Positions 1-8,509 of a DNA stretch of 36,739 nucleotides are shown piece by piece. The stretch is from JAPLFM01 sp964650885 (GTDB lineage: Bacteria; Bacteroidota; Ignavibacteria; Kapaibacteriales; UBA2268): assembly GCA_964650885.1 (NCBI GenBank), contig CAZYXG010000020.1, positions 1 through 36,739 on the forward strand, in the 5' to 3' direction. Made by a program: the position numbers and the translations under genes. Position 1 is the first letter of the stretch, and each line of letters opens with the position of its first letter. The notes below the pieces were generated by a model, which made no database searches, had not been told where the DNA came from, and saw only the letters and a program-made list of their open reading frames with translations.

Positions 1-5
1 ATAAC

Positions 6-55
6 TCTTCACACAAATTCATTGAACTTATCTTCACACAAATTCATTGAACTTA
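6..55. repeat. Two-copy 25-bp tandem repeat
   Basis: A 25-bp unit starting TCTTCACACAAATTC and ending GAACTTA occurs twice head to tail (6-30 and 31-55) with no mismatch. It lies about 100 bp upstream of the cytochrome c gene. The repeat may continue beyond the left edge of the window, so the true copy number is unknown. It could be a simple slippage duplication or the end of a longer array. Confidence 0.85.
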
Positions 56-67
56 GTGGAAAGTTAA

Positions 68-101
68 TTGAATATTTAATTGAACATTTTAATTATATTT
101 G
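68..101 (+). promoter_or_regulatory. Candidate Bacteroidota-type promoter for the cytochrome c gene
   Basis: A TATATTTG box at 94-101 fits the Bacteroidota -7 consensus TAnnTTTG exactly. The best -33 element is TTG at 68-70, a spacing of 23 nt, at the long end of the known range. It lies about 50 nt before the ATG at 153. The -7 match is good and the -33 is weak. Confidence 0.35.
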
Positions 102-152
102 CTAAATAGTTAGGATTGTTACAATTTATTAATTAAATATTAGGGCTTACTT

Positions 153-1139
153 ATGAAAAAAATTCTACTTGGCACTATCGGTGGCGTGGTATCACTAATT
201 GTTTTGTTATTTATATTTGTGCAAGTTGCTTGGGATAAGAATTTTGAAGCTCCACTGCCAGATTTAAAAGCAGTGCAAGATTCTGCCGTTGTCGCTCGAG
301 GTCGTTATTTGGCTTATGGCCCAGCTCATTGTGCTTCTTGCCATACTCCAATGGATAAAATGGTAGAAATTGACAATGGACTTCAAATGCCATTGCAAGG
401 CGGTTGGGAACTGCAGATAGATCCAGGTACATTTCGGGCGCCAAACATAACACCCGACAAAGAAACTGGTATTGGTAATGTGAGTGATGGACAAATAGCA
501 AGAGCTTTGCGTTATTCAGTTACTCATAATAATAAGATTATGTTTCCATTTATGCCATTTCAGGAACTGAGCGATGAAGATGTAGTTGCTATTTTATCAT
601 TCTTACGTTCGCAACCTGCGGTTAAAAATCTAATCAAACCAACTGAATTATCATTCTTAGGCAAAGCATTGATGGCATTGGGTGTAATGAAACCAGTAGC
701 TCCTAAGAATACTCCTCCTAAAACAGTAATAGTAGATTCGACTACTGCTTATGGCGAATACTTGGCTAATAGAGTAGCAAATTGTATGGGTTGCCACACT
801 GATAGAGATTTGAAAACAGGAGAATTCACTGGAGTACCATTTGCAGGTGGATTTAATATGCCTGCCGATAATACTACTGCTGGCTATTCATTCATAACTC
901 CAAATTTAACTAGCGATAAAGAAACAGGAGTGATAACAAATTGGACAGAAGATAATTTCATTAAAAGATTTAAAGCAGGCCGCATCCTTAAAACATCGCC
1001 AATGCCTTGGGGTAGCTTCGCTAAAATGGACGAAATAGAGCTAAAAGCTTTGTACAGATATTTAAAAGCATTGCCACCAACTAATAAAAAAATACCGAAA
1101 ACAGTATTCCAACCTGGCGAATCTCTCTCTATGAAATAA
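153..1139 (+). CDS. Membrane-anchored di-haem cytochrome c
   Basis: This protein (328 aa) has an N-terminal hydrophobic segment (about residues 4-25) that works as signal anchor or uncleaved signal, then two class I cytochrome c domains. The haem attachment motifs are CASCH (C60, C63, H64) and CMGCH (C211, C214, H215). Likely axial methionines are M134 in an MPF segment and M284 in an MPW segment. Such proteins pass electrons on the periplasmic side of the membrane, often to terminal oxidases or from dehydrogenases; the partner is not visible here. The gene stands alone on the plus strand, convergent with era and separated from it by a hairpin. Residues 1-30 suggest it stays tethered to the inner membrane. 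The family is certain; the specific redox partner is unknown. Confidence 0.9.
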   Translation: MKKILLGTIGGVVSLIVLLFIFVQVAWDKNFEAPLPDLKAVQDSAVVARGRYLAYGPAHCASCHTPMDKMVEIDNGLQMPLQGGWELQIDPGTFRAPNITPDKETGIGNVSDGQIARALRYSVTHNNKIMFPFMPFQELSDEDVVAILSFLRSQPAVKNLIKPTELSFLGKALMALGVMKPVAPKNTPPKTVIVDSTTAYGEYLANRVANCMGCHTDRDLKTGEFTGVPFAGGFNMPADNTTAGYSFITPNLTSDKETGVITNWTEDNFIKRFKAGRILKTSPMPWGSFAKMDEIELKALYRYLKALPPTNKKIPKTVFQPGESLSMK

Positions 1140-1150
1140 TTGTTCTATTA

Positions 1151-1181
1151 TTCATCCGATGACTTAAAATCATCGGATGAA
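1151..1181 (+). terminator. Terminator hairpin between cytochrome c and era
   Basis: A perfect 12-bp stem (TTCATCCGATGA at 1151-1162, TCATCGGATGAA at 1170-1181) with a 7-nt loop sits between two convergent genes. The T-rich tail on the plus strand is short (TATTTTG), so it is a weak intrinsic terminator or a shared transcription barrier. Confidence 0.65.
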
Positions 1182-1231
1182 AGTATTTTGTCTCTCATTA
1201 GGTTTTGAAACTTGGGTAGGTTAATTACAAA

Positions 1232-2140
1232 TCAATATCCATACGATTTCAGCATTGATTTATTTTCTCGCCAATGTTCTCGCACTTTCACGAATAGCTC
1301 CAGATAGACTGGCATTTCAAGGTGGGCTTCTATTTCTTTTCTGGCTCTTTCTCCAATTTCTTTAAGCATTTCGCCGCCCTTGCCAATTACTATTTTCTTT
1401 TGCGATTGCCTTTCTATTATAATCTCAGCTGAGATATACCATTTGCCATTTTCTCGCTCCACAAATTCTACTATTGCTACTTCGGTTGAATATGGCACTT
1501 CTTGTTCGAATTTATAAAATATAGTTTCTCGGATTAATTCTGAAACAAAGAAACGCTGTGGTTGAGTACTTAGCATATCCTCATCGTAGAAAAATTCTCC
1601 TTCTGGAAGGAATTTCTTTGCAACATTCACAAATGCTAAAGTATTTTCATTTTTAAGTGCAGACATTGGTATTATTTCATCGAAAATACCTTTAGTTGAT
1701 ATATCGGCTATTAATGGAAGCACATCTTTTGCATTTTTGAATTTATCTATTTTATTAAGTAAGAGTACTTTAGGTTTTTTCAAATCTTTAAAATATGCAA
1801 AAAAGCCAGGATTAAAATACTTGTCGAATGATTCGTATTTTTCCAAATCAACTATAACTAGTACAATGTCTGCTTCTTCCAAAGAACTATGCACATAGTC
1901 CATCATAGTTTTCTGCATTTCATAGCTCGGTTTCAATATTCCTGGAGTATCCAAGAAAATCATTTGCGAATCTTCGTCTGTGAAAATTCCCAATACTCTT
2001 TTGCGAGTAGTTTGTGGCTTAGGAGTAACTATCGAAAGTTTTGCTCCCACAATTGAATTCATAAAAGTTGATTTGCCTGCATTTGGCTTACCAACAATAG
2101 CCACATAGCCAGCTCTAGTTTTTATTTGTTCTTCTGGCAT
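1232..2140 (-). CDS. era: GTPase Era
   Basis: Era is a membrane-associated GTPase that binds the 3' end of 16S rRNA and helps mature the 30S ribosomal subunit. The 302-aa length is usual. The G motifs are all visible: P-loop GKPNAGKST (17-25), DTPG (64-67), NKID (129-132) and SAL near residue 160. The C-terminal KH domain carries the RNA-binding GKGG loop (253-256). The ATG overlaps the stop codon of the upstream small membrane protein gene by one base (TAATG), a sign of translational coupling. It is the last gene of a minus-strand operon after the PaaG-like hydratase and the DUF3098-like gene. Confidence 0.97.
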   Translation of the reverse strand: MPEEQIKTRAGYVAIVGKPNAGKSTFMNSIVGAKLSIVTPKPQTTRKRVLGIFTDEDSQMIFLDTPGILKPSYEMQKTMMDYVHSSLEEADIVLVIVDLEKYESFDKYFNPGFFAYFKDLKKPKVLLLNKIDKFKNAKDVLPLIADISTKGIFDEIIPMSALKNENTLAFVNVAKKFLPEGEFFYDEDMLSTQPQRFFVSELIRETIFYKFEQEVPYSTEVAIVEFVERENGKWYISAEIIIERQSQKKIVIGKGGEMLKEIGERARKEIEAHLEMPVYLELFVKVREHWRENKSMLKSYGY

Positions 2141-2451
2141 TAGTTTTCTGTTTCTGTTTTTTCTTCGGCAGTCGCACCAAAGTATTTATAAATGCTATAT
2201 GGGATAATTCCGCAATAGCCTATCACTAAAAGAAGTGGGGCTATACTAATAGCCATTGGATTGTTCCATTTCGCACCAGTAGTCAGTGCGTAATCATCGC
2301 CTAAGCCAGTAAGCATAAATAAATAGCCAACTGCTATCATTGCCACACCTACGCCAAAAATCATAAAATTCTTTTTTTCAAGTGGGAAATTCCATTCCAC
2401 TTTCGATTTTCCAGCTTTTGTTCTAACTGGTTTTGCTTGTATTTTAGCCAT
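2140..2451 (-). CDS. DUF3098-like small membrane protein
   Basis: A 103-aa protein with a basic N-terminus and two predicted membrane helices (about residues 29-48 and 67-88) separated by a short loop. The pattern of a lysine-rich start, a KKNF segment before the first helix and an APLLLVIGY segment in the second resembles the DUF3098 family found in Bacteroidota. Its function is unknown. It sits 39 nt after the hydratase gene and overlaps era by one base, so it is probably cotranscribed and translationally coupled with era. The family call is by resemblance from memory. Confidence 0.75.
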   Translation of the reverse strand: MAKIQAKPVRTKAGKSKVEWNFPLEKKNFMIFGVGVAMIAVGYLFMLTGLGDDYALTTGAKWNNPMAISIAPLLLVIGYCGIIPYSIYKYFGATAEEKTETEN

Positions 2452-2490
2452 CTTATTTAAACTCTTTAGTTGTAATATTTTCTTAAGTAA

Positions 2491-3267
2491 TTATTTTCCA
2501 GTGAAGTTTGGTTTTCTTTTTTCTAAAAATGCAGAAACTCCTTCGTTGTAATCGTGGGAATTCCCAGCTAACACTTGTAATTCTTCTTCCAAATTCAATT
2601 GCGAAAGCAAATCATTATTCATTGACGCATTGAATGCACGTTTTGTAAGTCCAATTCCGTAAGTTGGCATTTCAGAAAGTTTTTTCGCTGTGGAAAGTGC
2701 TGTCTCGTATAAACTTTCCTGCTCTATACAACGATAAATCATTCCCATTGTTTCGGCTTCTTTTGCCGACACTTTCTCGCCGAGGAATGCTAAAGCCGAA
2801 GCCCGTTGCATACCGATAAGTTTAGGCAAAGTGAAAGTTCCACCGCTATCTGGAATTAGCCCAATTGCACTAAATGCCTGAATGAACGAAGCTTTTTCGC
2901 CAGCAAAAGTAATGTCGCAAGCAAGAGCAATATTTGCTCCAGCACCAGCAGCCACTCCATTGACAGCACAAACAATTGGCTTTTCGATTGTGCGAAGCTG
3001 TTTAATTATCTCATTATAGTGTTCTCGGACAACTTGGTCAAGCGGCATTGCGTTTTCGCCAATCACTTCTTTCAAGTCTTGTCCAGCACAAAAAGCTCTG
3101 CCCTCAGCAGTCAAAAGTATTGCTCTAATATTGTCATCAATAGCACATTTCTGCAATTCAGCTATTAAGCCAAGTGCCATTTCACGATTGAAACTATTCA
3201 ATACATCTGGCCTATTTAGCTTAATGATGCAAACTTTTTCATTTATTTCAGTTAAAATGTAGTTCAT
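2491..3267 (-). CDS. Enoyl-CoA hydratase/isomerase, PaaG-like
   Basis: This is a crotonase-fold enzyme of 258 aa. The oxyanion-hole segments are visible: AFCAGQDL near residue 58 and GVAAGAGANIAL near 104. The segment GLIPDSGGTF has the Asp typical of PaaG, the 1,2-epoxyphenylacetyl-CoA isomerase, in place of the Glu of true enoyl-CoA hydratases, so isomerase activity on phenylacetate-derived or unsaturated acyl-CoA is likely. No other paa genes are nearby, so it may serve general acyl-CoA metabolism. It is the first gene of the operon leading into the DUF3098-like gene and era. Confidence 0.88.
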   Translation of the reverse strand: MNYILTEINEKVCIIKLNRPDVLNSFNREMALGLIAELQKCAIDDNIRAILLTAEGRAFCAGQDLKEVIGENAMPLDQVVREHYNEIIKQLRTIEKPIVCAVNGVAAGAGANIALACDITFAGEKASFIQAFSAIGLIPDSGGTFTLPKLIGMQRASALAFLGEKVSAKEAETMGMIYRCIEQESLYETALSTAKKLSEMPTYGIGLTKRAFNASMNNDLLSQLNLEEELQVLAGNSHDYNEGVSAFLEKRKPNFTGK

Positions 3268-3366
3268 TTAGTTAAATTGCGTTTTAAATATATTTAAAAT
3301 TAAGAAATTCATATTTAAAAATTTAGTTTTTCCATTGTTTCACAAAACAAAATTGCAAAAAGCACA

Positions 3367-3906
3367 ATGCTATCTTTAAAAAAAATTGCATTCATTTTCA
3401 TTGGTATCGGAGTTGTAGTGGGGCTTGCCTATCTAATGATTAACTCATTAGAGCCAAAAGTTCGCTTCCAAAAGATTATTGGTGTGCAGGCAAATTCAGA
3501 CACTATCTATACATTAATGAAAACGCCTATACTTTGGAAAAAGTGGTATCCTGTGTTCTTAAGAGATACTGGAGCAAATCTTGAAACTTTTTTCTATGAC
3601 AATGGTATGCCTCGTGGTTTGCAATGGGAAAGTAAAACCGAAGGTAGCGGCACAGTTAAATTTGGATATATCATTCCTAAATCAGAATTGAACTACGTCT
3701 TATTCGTCAAAGAAATGAATGTAAATTCCATTGTTAAAGTAAAGATTTTACCCAAGGGAAAAGATTCGACCGATTTGCTTTGGATGATTGAATCAACTTT
3801 GGATAGCTCATTTTCAAGCAAAGCAAAAGCTTTCCTATTCGATAGAGTTTTGCAAAGCGAAGTTGAAAATATTGAATTGAACTTGAAACATTATTTCAAA
3901 AAATGA
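3367..3906 (+). CDS. SRPBCC (START/Bet v1-like) domain protein with N-terminal membrane anchor
   Basis: A 179-aa protein with a hydrophobic N-terminal helix (about residues 6-25) followed by a domain with the pattern of the SRPBCC / polyketide-cyclase-like fold. It includes an ANSDTIYTLM segment like the usual start of the fold, then a KWYPVF tryptophan turn and a long C-terminal helix. Such domains bind hydrophobic ligands; no ligand can be deduced. It lies 53 nt upstream of the M16 peptidase pair on the same strand and may share a transcript with it. The fold assignment is moderately confident and the function unknown. Confidence 0.65.
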   Translation: MLSLKKIAFIFIGIGVVVGLAYLMINSLEPKVRFQKIIGVQANSDTIYTLMKTPILWKKWYPVFLRDTGANLETFFYDNGMPRGLQWESKTEGSGTVKFGYIIPKSELNYVLFVKEMNVNSIVKVKILPKGKDSTDLLWMIESTLDSSFSSKAKAFLFDRVLQSEVENIELNLKHYFKK

Positions 3907-3959
3907 AGTAATGTAATTTATTATGAAATTGTTAGAAAAATAAACAAAGATTAAAACAA

Positions 3960-5267
3960 ATGATTAAAAAAGTATTATTGCTAATGCTATCAGCTGGTGG
4001 TATTTTTGCTCAAAGCAAAGTAGTCCCATTTGAGAGAGAAATTTTGGACAATGGAATGGAAGTAATCTATTCTATTGATAAAAGTGCTCCTGTCGTTACC
4101 GTTGTTGTTCATTATAAAGTGGGTTCTAAAGATGAAGATCAAAATAGAACAGGATTTGCACACTTTTTCGAGCATCTAATGTTTGAAGCAACCAATGAAA
4201 TTGAACGTGCTAAAATCACAGAGTACATCAACGAAGTGGGTGGCGATTTGAATGCCTATACTAGTTTCGATGAAACAGTTTATCACTCCACTGTGCCAAG
4301 CAATCAAATCAAACTACCTCTTTGGATAGAAGCTTCTCGTATGCGTGGGCTTAAAGTTGAAAATATTGGAGTGGAAACTCAGCGAGGAGTAGTTAAAGAA
4401 GAACGTCGCAACCGATATGAAAACCAACCCTATGGCGATGCATTTGAAAGAATTTGCAAAGAACTTTTCATTGGCTCGCAATACGAATGGACACCAATTG
4501 GCTCAATGGAACACTTAAATAAAGCGGCTGTTGCAGAATTTCAAAATTTCTACAACACATACTATCAGCCAAACAATGCAATTTTAAGTATTTGTGGCGA
4601 CATAAATATTGATTCTGCAAAAAAATATGTTCGTGATTATTTCGGAGCATTCGAAAAGACTGCTCCAATTATTCGCAGAAAGAATTTAGTAGCAGATTTA
4701 AAATCTGAAAAAAATATTGAAATTGAAGATGCAAAAGCACAAGTACCTGCTATGTTCATAGTATATAAAGCACCAAATTTTAGTGACGATGATTACTATG
4801 CTTTCTCTCTACTTCGCAGCATTATCTCCGCTGGAGAAAGTTCACGTATCTATCGCACTTTAGTTGATAAATTAGAATTAGCTTCTGCTGCAAGTATGGA
4901 TATTGAAAATTTAGAAAATAGCGGATTGGCTTTCTTCCAATTTATCCCGAATAATGATGTTAAGCCAAGCAAAATTAAAGATGAGTTCGATAACCTTTTG
5001 GAAGAACTTATCAAAAAAGGAATAGATGACAAAGAATTGCAAAAAGTAAAAAACATAGCCGAAGCACAAAACATAAATGGGCTAAATATGACTGTTACAA
5101 AGGCAGTGCAATTGGCTCATTACCAACGCTATTTGGGCGATCCAAATTATTTGAATACTGAAATCAAAAAATTGATGGATGTAAAAAAAAGCGACTTAAT
5201 TAAAGTTGCAAAAAAATACTTAGGTGAAAAAAACAGACTTGTCCTAACTTACGTTCCTAAAAAATAA
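3960..5267 (+). CDS. M16 family zinc peptidase, active-type subunit
   Basis: A secreted or periplasmic metallopeptidase of the M16 (pitrilysin / processing peptidase) family, 435 aa. A signal peptide spans about residues 1-18. The inverted zinc motif HXXEH reads HFFEH (H68, E71, H72), with E147/E148 in a KEERR segment as the likely third zinc ligand. The C-terminal half is the non-catalytic M16 domain. It is followed after 22 nt by a second M16 gene lacking the zinc motif. Bacterial M16B enzymes often work as such a pair, one subunit carrying the zinc site and the other contributing substrate-binding residues. The substrate is unknown. Confidence 0.92.
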   Translation: MIKKVLLLMLSAGGIFAQSKVVPFEREILDNGMEVIYSIDKSAPVVTVVVHYKVGSKDEDQNRTGFAHFFEHLMFEATNEIERAKITEYINEVGGDLNAYTSFDETVYHSTVPSNQIKLPLWIEASRMRGLKVENIGVETQRGVVKEERRNRYENQPYGDAFERICKELFIGSQYEWTPIGSMEHLNKAAVAEFQNFYNTYYQPNNAILSICGDINIDSAKKYVRDYFGAFEKTAPIIRRKNLVADLKSEKNIEIEDAKAQVPAMFIVYKAPNFSDDDYYAFSLLRSIISAGESSRIYRTLVDKLELASAASMDIENLENSGLAFFQFIPNNDVKPSKIKDEFDNLLEELIKKGIDDKELQKVKNIAEAQNINGLNMTVTKAVQLAHYQRYLGDPNYLNTEIKKLMDVKKSDLIKVAKKYLGEKNRLVLTYVPKK

Positions 5268-5289
5268 GTTTAATATTTAAAAAAGAGAA

Positions 5290-7341
5290 ATGAAAATGAA
5301 AAGAATATTTTTTATTCTTCTAATAACTTTAAGTTCAATTAATTTATTTTCTTTACCAAAAGAAAAGCCAACTCCACTTGCCAACACTAATTTTGAATAC
5401 CCAGAATTGGGAATGAAAAATTTATCGAATGGTGTGAAAGTTTTCTTGATGAATAATTCAGAGCAGCCGACTATTGCTATCTCTGTAATGATTAAAACAG
5501 GTAAGGCACAAGAAACCAAAATTGGTTCTGTGGAATTGCTTTCTGCTTTGCTCTCTAAAGGTGCTGGCAAACGTAACGCACAAGAGCTTGCCGAACTTTT
5601 AGATGGCACAGGCACAAACATATCTGTTGATGACAGAAAAGATTATATCATTATTCAAGCTTCGGGTTTGAAGAAAAACCAAAACACTATCTGCGAAGTT
5701 TTGGCGGATATAATTTTATTCCCAAAATTAGATGGTTCTGAATTCGACAAATTGAAAAAGCAAAAATCTTCAGAGATTTCATTGCAAAAAAACGAAAGTT
5801 TCAATTTGGTTTCTCGTTTAAGCTCTAAATTACTATATGGAGCTAATAATGCTTATTCAAATTATTTAGACGAAAAAGGGCTTAATGATTTGAATTTGGA
5901 AGATGTGAAAAAATATTATGTTGATTTTTTCAAAGCCAACAATTCATGCATCTCAATTACTGGCGATTTTGAAGAAGATAAAATCCTTGCTAATTTGGAT
6001 AAATATTTCAAAAAATGGAATAATGGCGAATTGCCAAACAGAGAAGTAGCACCTTTCAAAGCTGAAGCAGCTGGAGTTTACTTCATAGCTCGCCCTGCTT
6101 CAGTGCAATCTTCAATCAATGTGATAGCTAAAGTGTCTCAAGCTGGCGATCAGGAACACGAAAACACTCAAATGGTAGCTAATGTAATGGGAAGTGGCTT
6201 TATGGGTCGTTTATTCAAAACTTTGCGTGAAACTCATTCATACTGCTATTCTCCTTATAGTTTCCAAACAAACAACAAACTTGGCAATATGCTAATGATG
6301 GGTGCTGAGGTTAGAAACGAAGTTACTGATTCTGCATTGACAGTGCTTTTGAAAGAAATCAATATTTTAAAAACTCAAAACGTACCTGAAAAAGAACTTG
6401 AGCAAATCAAGCAATATAATCTTGGTCAGTTCTATTTAGGTTTTGAAGACCCAAAATTTTTACTCAATAAAGTGCTTATTGGCGAAATCAATGGCATCTC
6501 TTATGAGTCAATTAAAGCATACCCCGACAGAATTAAAAATACTTTGCCTTCGGATATAATTAGTTCTGCCAATAATTATTTGACTGCGTTAAATACATAT
6601 ATTGTTGTAGTGGGCGACGAATCAGTCAGAGAAAAAGTAGAAAAATTTGGTCTGGTAACTGAATACGATATGGATATTCAGCCAAACGTAACAGCCGAGA
6701 AAGTTAACTTTAGCCCTAAAGATTTGATGAACAAATACATTGCTGCAATAGGTGGCAGCGATAATTTAGACAAAGTGAAAACAATCAAATCGAATGCAGT
6801 TGTTGATTTAGATGCTGGTGCAACTAAAATCAATGGGAATTACGAAGAAGTCAGAGCAAATTCAAAACTTTACATTAAAATGGATTTATCCTCGATTAAA
6901 TCTGAAATTATTTACGATGGCACTAAAGGTTATTCTATCAATGCAGGCGAATCAAGAGAAGTGGATGCCACAGAATTAAAATTCTATCAGTATTTAGCAA
7001 CTCCATTTCGTGATGGTAAACTAATTGAATTAGGCTACAAGTGTGAAGTGAAAGGCAAACGTAATGGTTTAATCATTATGAAAGCAAACATTGAAGGTGG
7101 AAATGAATACACTTACTTTTTCGATGAGAATACTTTTTTAATCAAAAAAATTGAAAGTATTGAAATTTCGCAAAATATAAAAATTGCTTCTACTTCAATA
7201 ATTGACTCTTACATTAAAGTAGGTGAAGTGCTGTTTCCAAAGATTTTAAAAACTCAGAATAATTTCTATTCTGCTACTTTTCTCTATGACTACAAAGTTA
7301 ATGAGAGTGTTTCGGAAGAAATTTTCAAATTAAAACAATAA
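5290..7341 (+). CDS. M16 family peptidase-like protein, inactive-type subunit with C-terminal LolA-like domain
   Basis: A 683-aa exported protein with a signal peptide of about 21 residues. The first two thirds form an M16 tandem fold. At the place of HXXEH (about 82-86) it reads ELLSA, so the zinc site is absent. A segment with RLFKTLRE followed by a YSPYSF motif matches the R/Y pair that completes the active site of partner subunits. The last 200 or so residues (from about 475) form an extra beta-rich domain beginning YIAAIGGSDNLDK, resembling domains with the LolA/LolB lipoprotein-carrier fold appended to M16 proteins in this phylum. It is very probably the partner of the upstream enzyme. 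The role of the extra domain is inferred. Confidence 0.85.
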   Translation: MKMKRIFFILLITLSSINLFSLPKEKPTPLANTNFEYPELGMKNLSNGVKVFLMNNSEQPTIAISVMIKTGKAQETKIGSVELLSALLSKGAGKRNAQELAELLDGTGTNISVDDRKDYIIIQASGLKKNQNTICEVLADIILFPKLDGSEFDKLKKQKSSEISLQKNESFNLVSRLSSKLLYGANNAYSNYLDEKGLNDLNLEDVKKYYVDFFKANNSCISITGDFEEDKILANLDKYFKKWNNGELPNREVAPFKAEAAGVYFIARPASVQSSINVIAKVSQAGDQEHENTQMVANVMGSGFMGRLFKTLRETHSYCYSPYSFQTNNKLGNMLMMGAEVRNEVTDSALTVLLKEINILKTQNVPEKELEQIKQYNLGQFYLGFEDPKFLLNKVLIGEINGISYESIKAYPDRIKNTLPSDIISSANNYLTALNTYIVVVGDESVREKVEKFGLVTEYDMDIQPNVTAEKVNFSPKDLMNKYIAAIGGSDNLDKVKTIKSNAVVDLDAGATKINGNYEEVRANSKLYIKMDLSSIKSEIIYDGTKGYSINAGESREVDATELKFYQYLATPFRDGKLIELGYKCEVKGKRNGLIIMKANIEGGNEYTYFFDENTFLIKKIESIEISQNIKIASTSIIDSYIKVGEVLFPKILKTQNNFYSATFLYDYKVNESVSEEIFKLKQ

Positions 7342-7359
7342 TCATATTTTTTTATTTAA

Positions 7360-7382
7360 CTTTTACTTAATTTGAGTAAAAG
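7360..7382. other. 8-bp inverted repeat upstream of the REC-CheB gene
   Basis: CTTTTACT (7360-7367) and AGTAAAAG (7375-7382) form a perfect inverted repeat with the loop TAATTTG, 21 nt before the GTG start of the next gene. There is no T tract on the plus strand, so it is not a plain terminator for the M16 genes. It may be an operator or a chance palindrome. Confidence 0.4.
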
Positions 7383-7403
7383 CAAAAAACATTTAGGTAA
7401 ATT

Positions 7404-8423
7404 GTGGCTATAAAAGCAAAAATATTAGTCGTTGAGGATGAACTTACAAACTCAATATTAATCAAAAAAGTATTAACAACTGCTGGGTACCTTGTTCTAG
7501 TAGCACAAAATGGTGCAGATGCACTTAAATTCTTAGAAAAAGAAACTTTCGATGCAGTTTTAACAGACTGGATGATGCCACATATAGATGGCATTGAACT
7601 TATTAGAAGAATTAGAGAAAGTATAAATCCTCTACCGCTAATAATAATGATTACAGCATTAGTTTCTCAAGATGCTAGAGAATATGCACTTGAAGCTGGA
7701 GCAGATGATTATATTGCTAAGCCGATTGACATCAATGAACTTACTTCAAGATTGGAAGAAGGACTATTAAAGAAAAGCCAAACTGCCCCTCTTGAGCCAA
7801 TAAAAGCTAAGAAAGTCAACAAAGGTGCTAATCCTCCATTTGGTGCTGTTGTAATTGCTACAAGCACAGGCGGCCCTCCAACTTTAATTGAAATATTCAA
7901 CAAACTAAATGTAAATAGTGGAGTTGCATATTTAATAGTGCAACATGGTCCACCTTGGATGCTTGATACTTTTGCTCAACGTTTGCAAAAAGAAACCACT
8001 ATGAAGGTTTTTACTCCGGTAAATGGAACACGTATTGAGCCAAATTGTGTTTATGTTGCCCCTGGCGATTTACACATGAGAGTTCATAAGTCCGATAATA
8101 AAATTGTCCTTGATGACGCTCCAAAAGAGAATTTTGTTCGTCCTGCTGCAGACCCACTTTTCAGAAGTGCTGCTGAGTATTTTGGCGAATATTGCATTGG
8201 AGTTGTTCTTACTGGCTTAGGTAGAGATGGCACAGCTGGAGCAACAGAATTAAATGCTGCTGGTGGCGTTGTGCTTGTGCAAGATCCAAAATCTGCTACA
8301 GCTCAATCTATGCCGACGGCCGTAATTAATAGCAACACACCTCATAAAGTTGTTCATTTGCAAAATATGGCAGAGGAAATCAATAAAGAAGCACTATTGA
8401 TACACAGCAAACTAAAAAGCTAA
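7404..8423 (+). CDS. Response regulator with CheB-type methylesterase domain (REC-CheB), copy 1
   Basis: A 339-aa protein with an N-terminal receiver domain (about 1-125) and a C-terminal CheB methylesterase domain (about 145-335). The receiver has the acid pair E11/D12, phosphoacceptor D55, T84 and K106. The CheB triad is complete: S154 in ATSTGG, H181 in VQHG and D275 in LTGLGRDG. Classical CheB removes methyl groups from chemoreceptor glutamates, or deamidates glutamine. No cheA, cheR, cheW or receptor gene is near it, so it may act on other targets or on distant receptors. The start is GTG, with no ATG near the domain start. A paralogue lies at 29679-30704. Confidence 0.88.
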   Translation: MAIKAKILVVEDELTNSILIKKVLTTAGYLVLVAQNGADALKFLEKETFDAVLTDWMMPHIDGIELIRRIRESINPLPLIIMITALVSQDAREYALEAGADDYIAKPIDINELTSRLEEGLLKKSQTAPLEPIKAKKVNKGANPPFGAVVIATSTGGPPTLIEIFNKLNVNSGVAYLIVQHGPPWMLDTFAQRLQKETTMKVFTPVNGTRIEPNCVYVAPGDLHMRVHKSDNKIVLDDAPKENFVRPAADPLFRSAAEYFGEYCIGVVLTGLGRDGTAGATELNAAGGVVLVQDPKSATAQSMPTAVINSNTPHKVVHLQNMAEEINKEALLIHSKLKS

Positions 8424-8448
8424 AAAATACTGATCCTATTTAAAATTA

Positions 8449-8488
8449 ATAAGCTCCAATCTAGCAAAAGATTGGAGCTTATTTTTTT
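8449..8488 (+). terminator. Intrinsic terminator after REC-CheB copy 1
   Basis: A 14-bp perfect stem (5' arm 8449-8462, 3' arm 8469-8482) with the 6-nt loop AGCAAA is followed by a run of T residues to 8488. It ends the plus-strand M16 / REC-CheB transcript and separates it from the convergent OmpA-like gene. Confidence 0.9.
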
Positions 8489-8509
8489 GTCAATTCTTAA
8501 ATAATTTTC

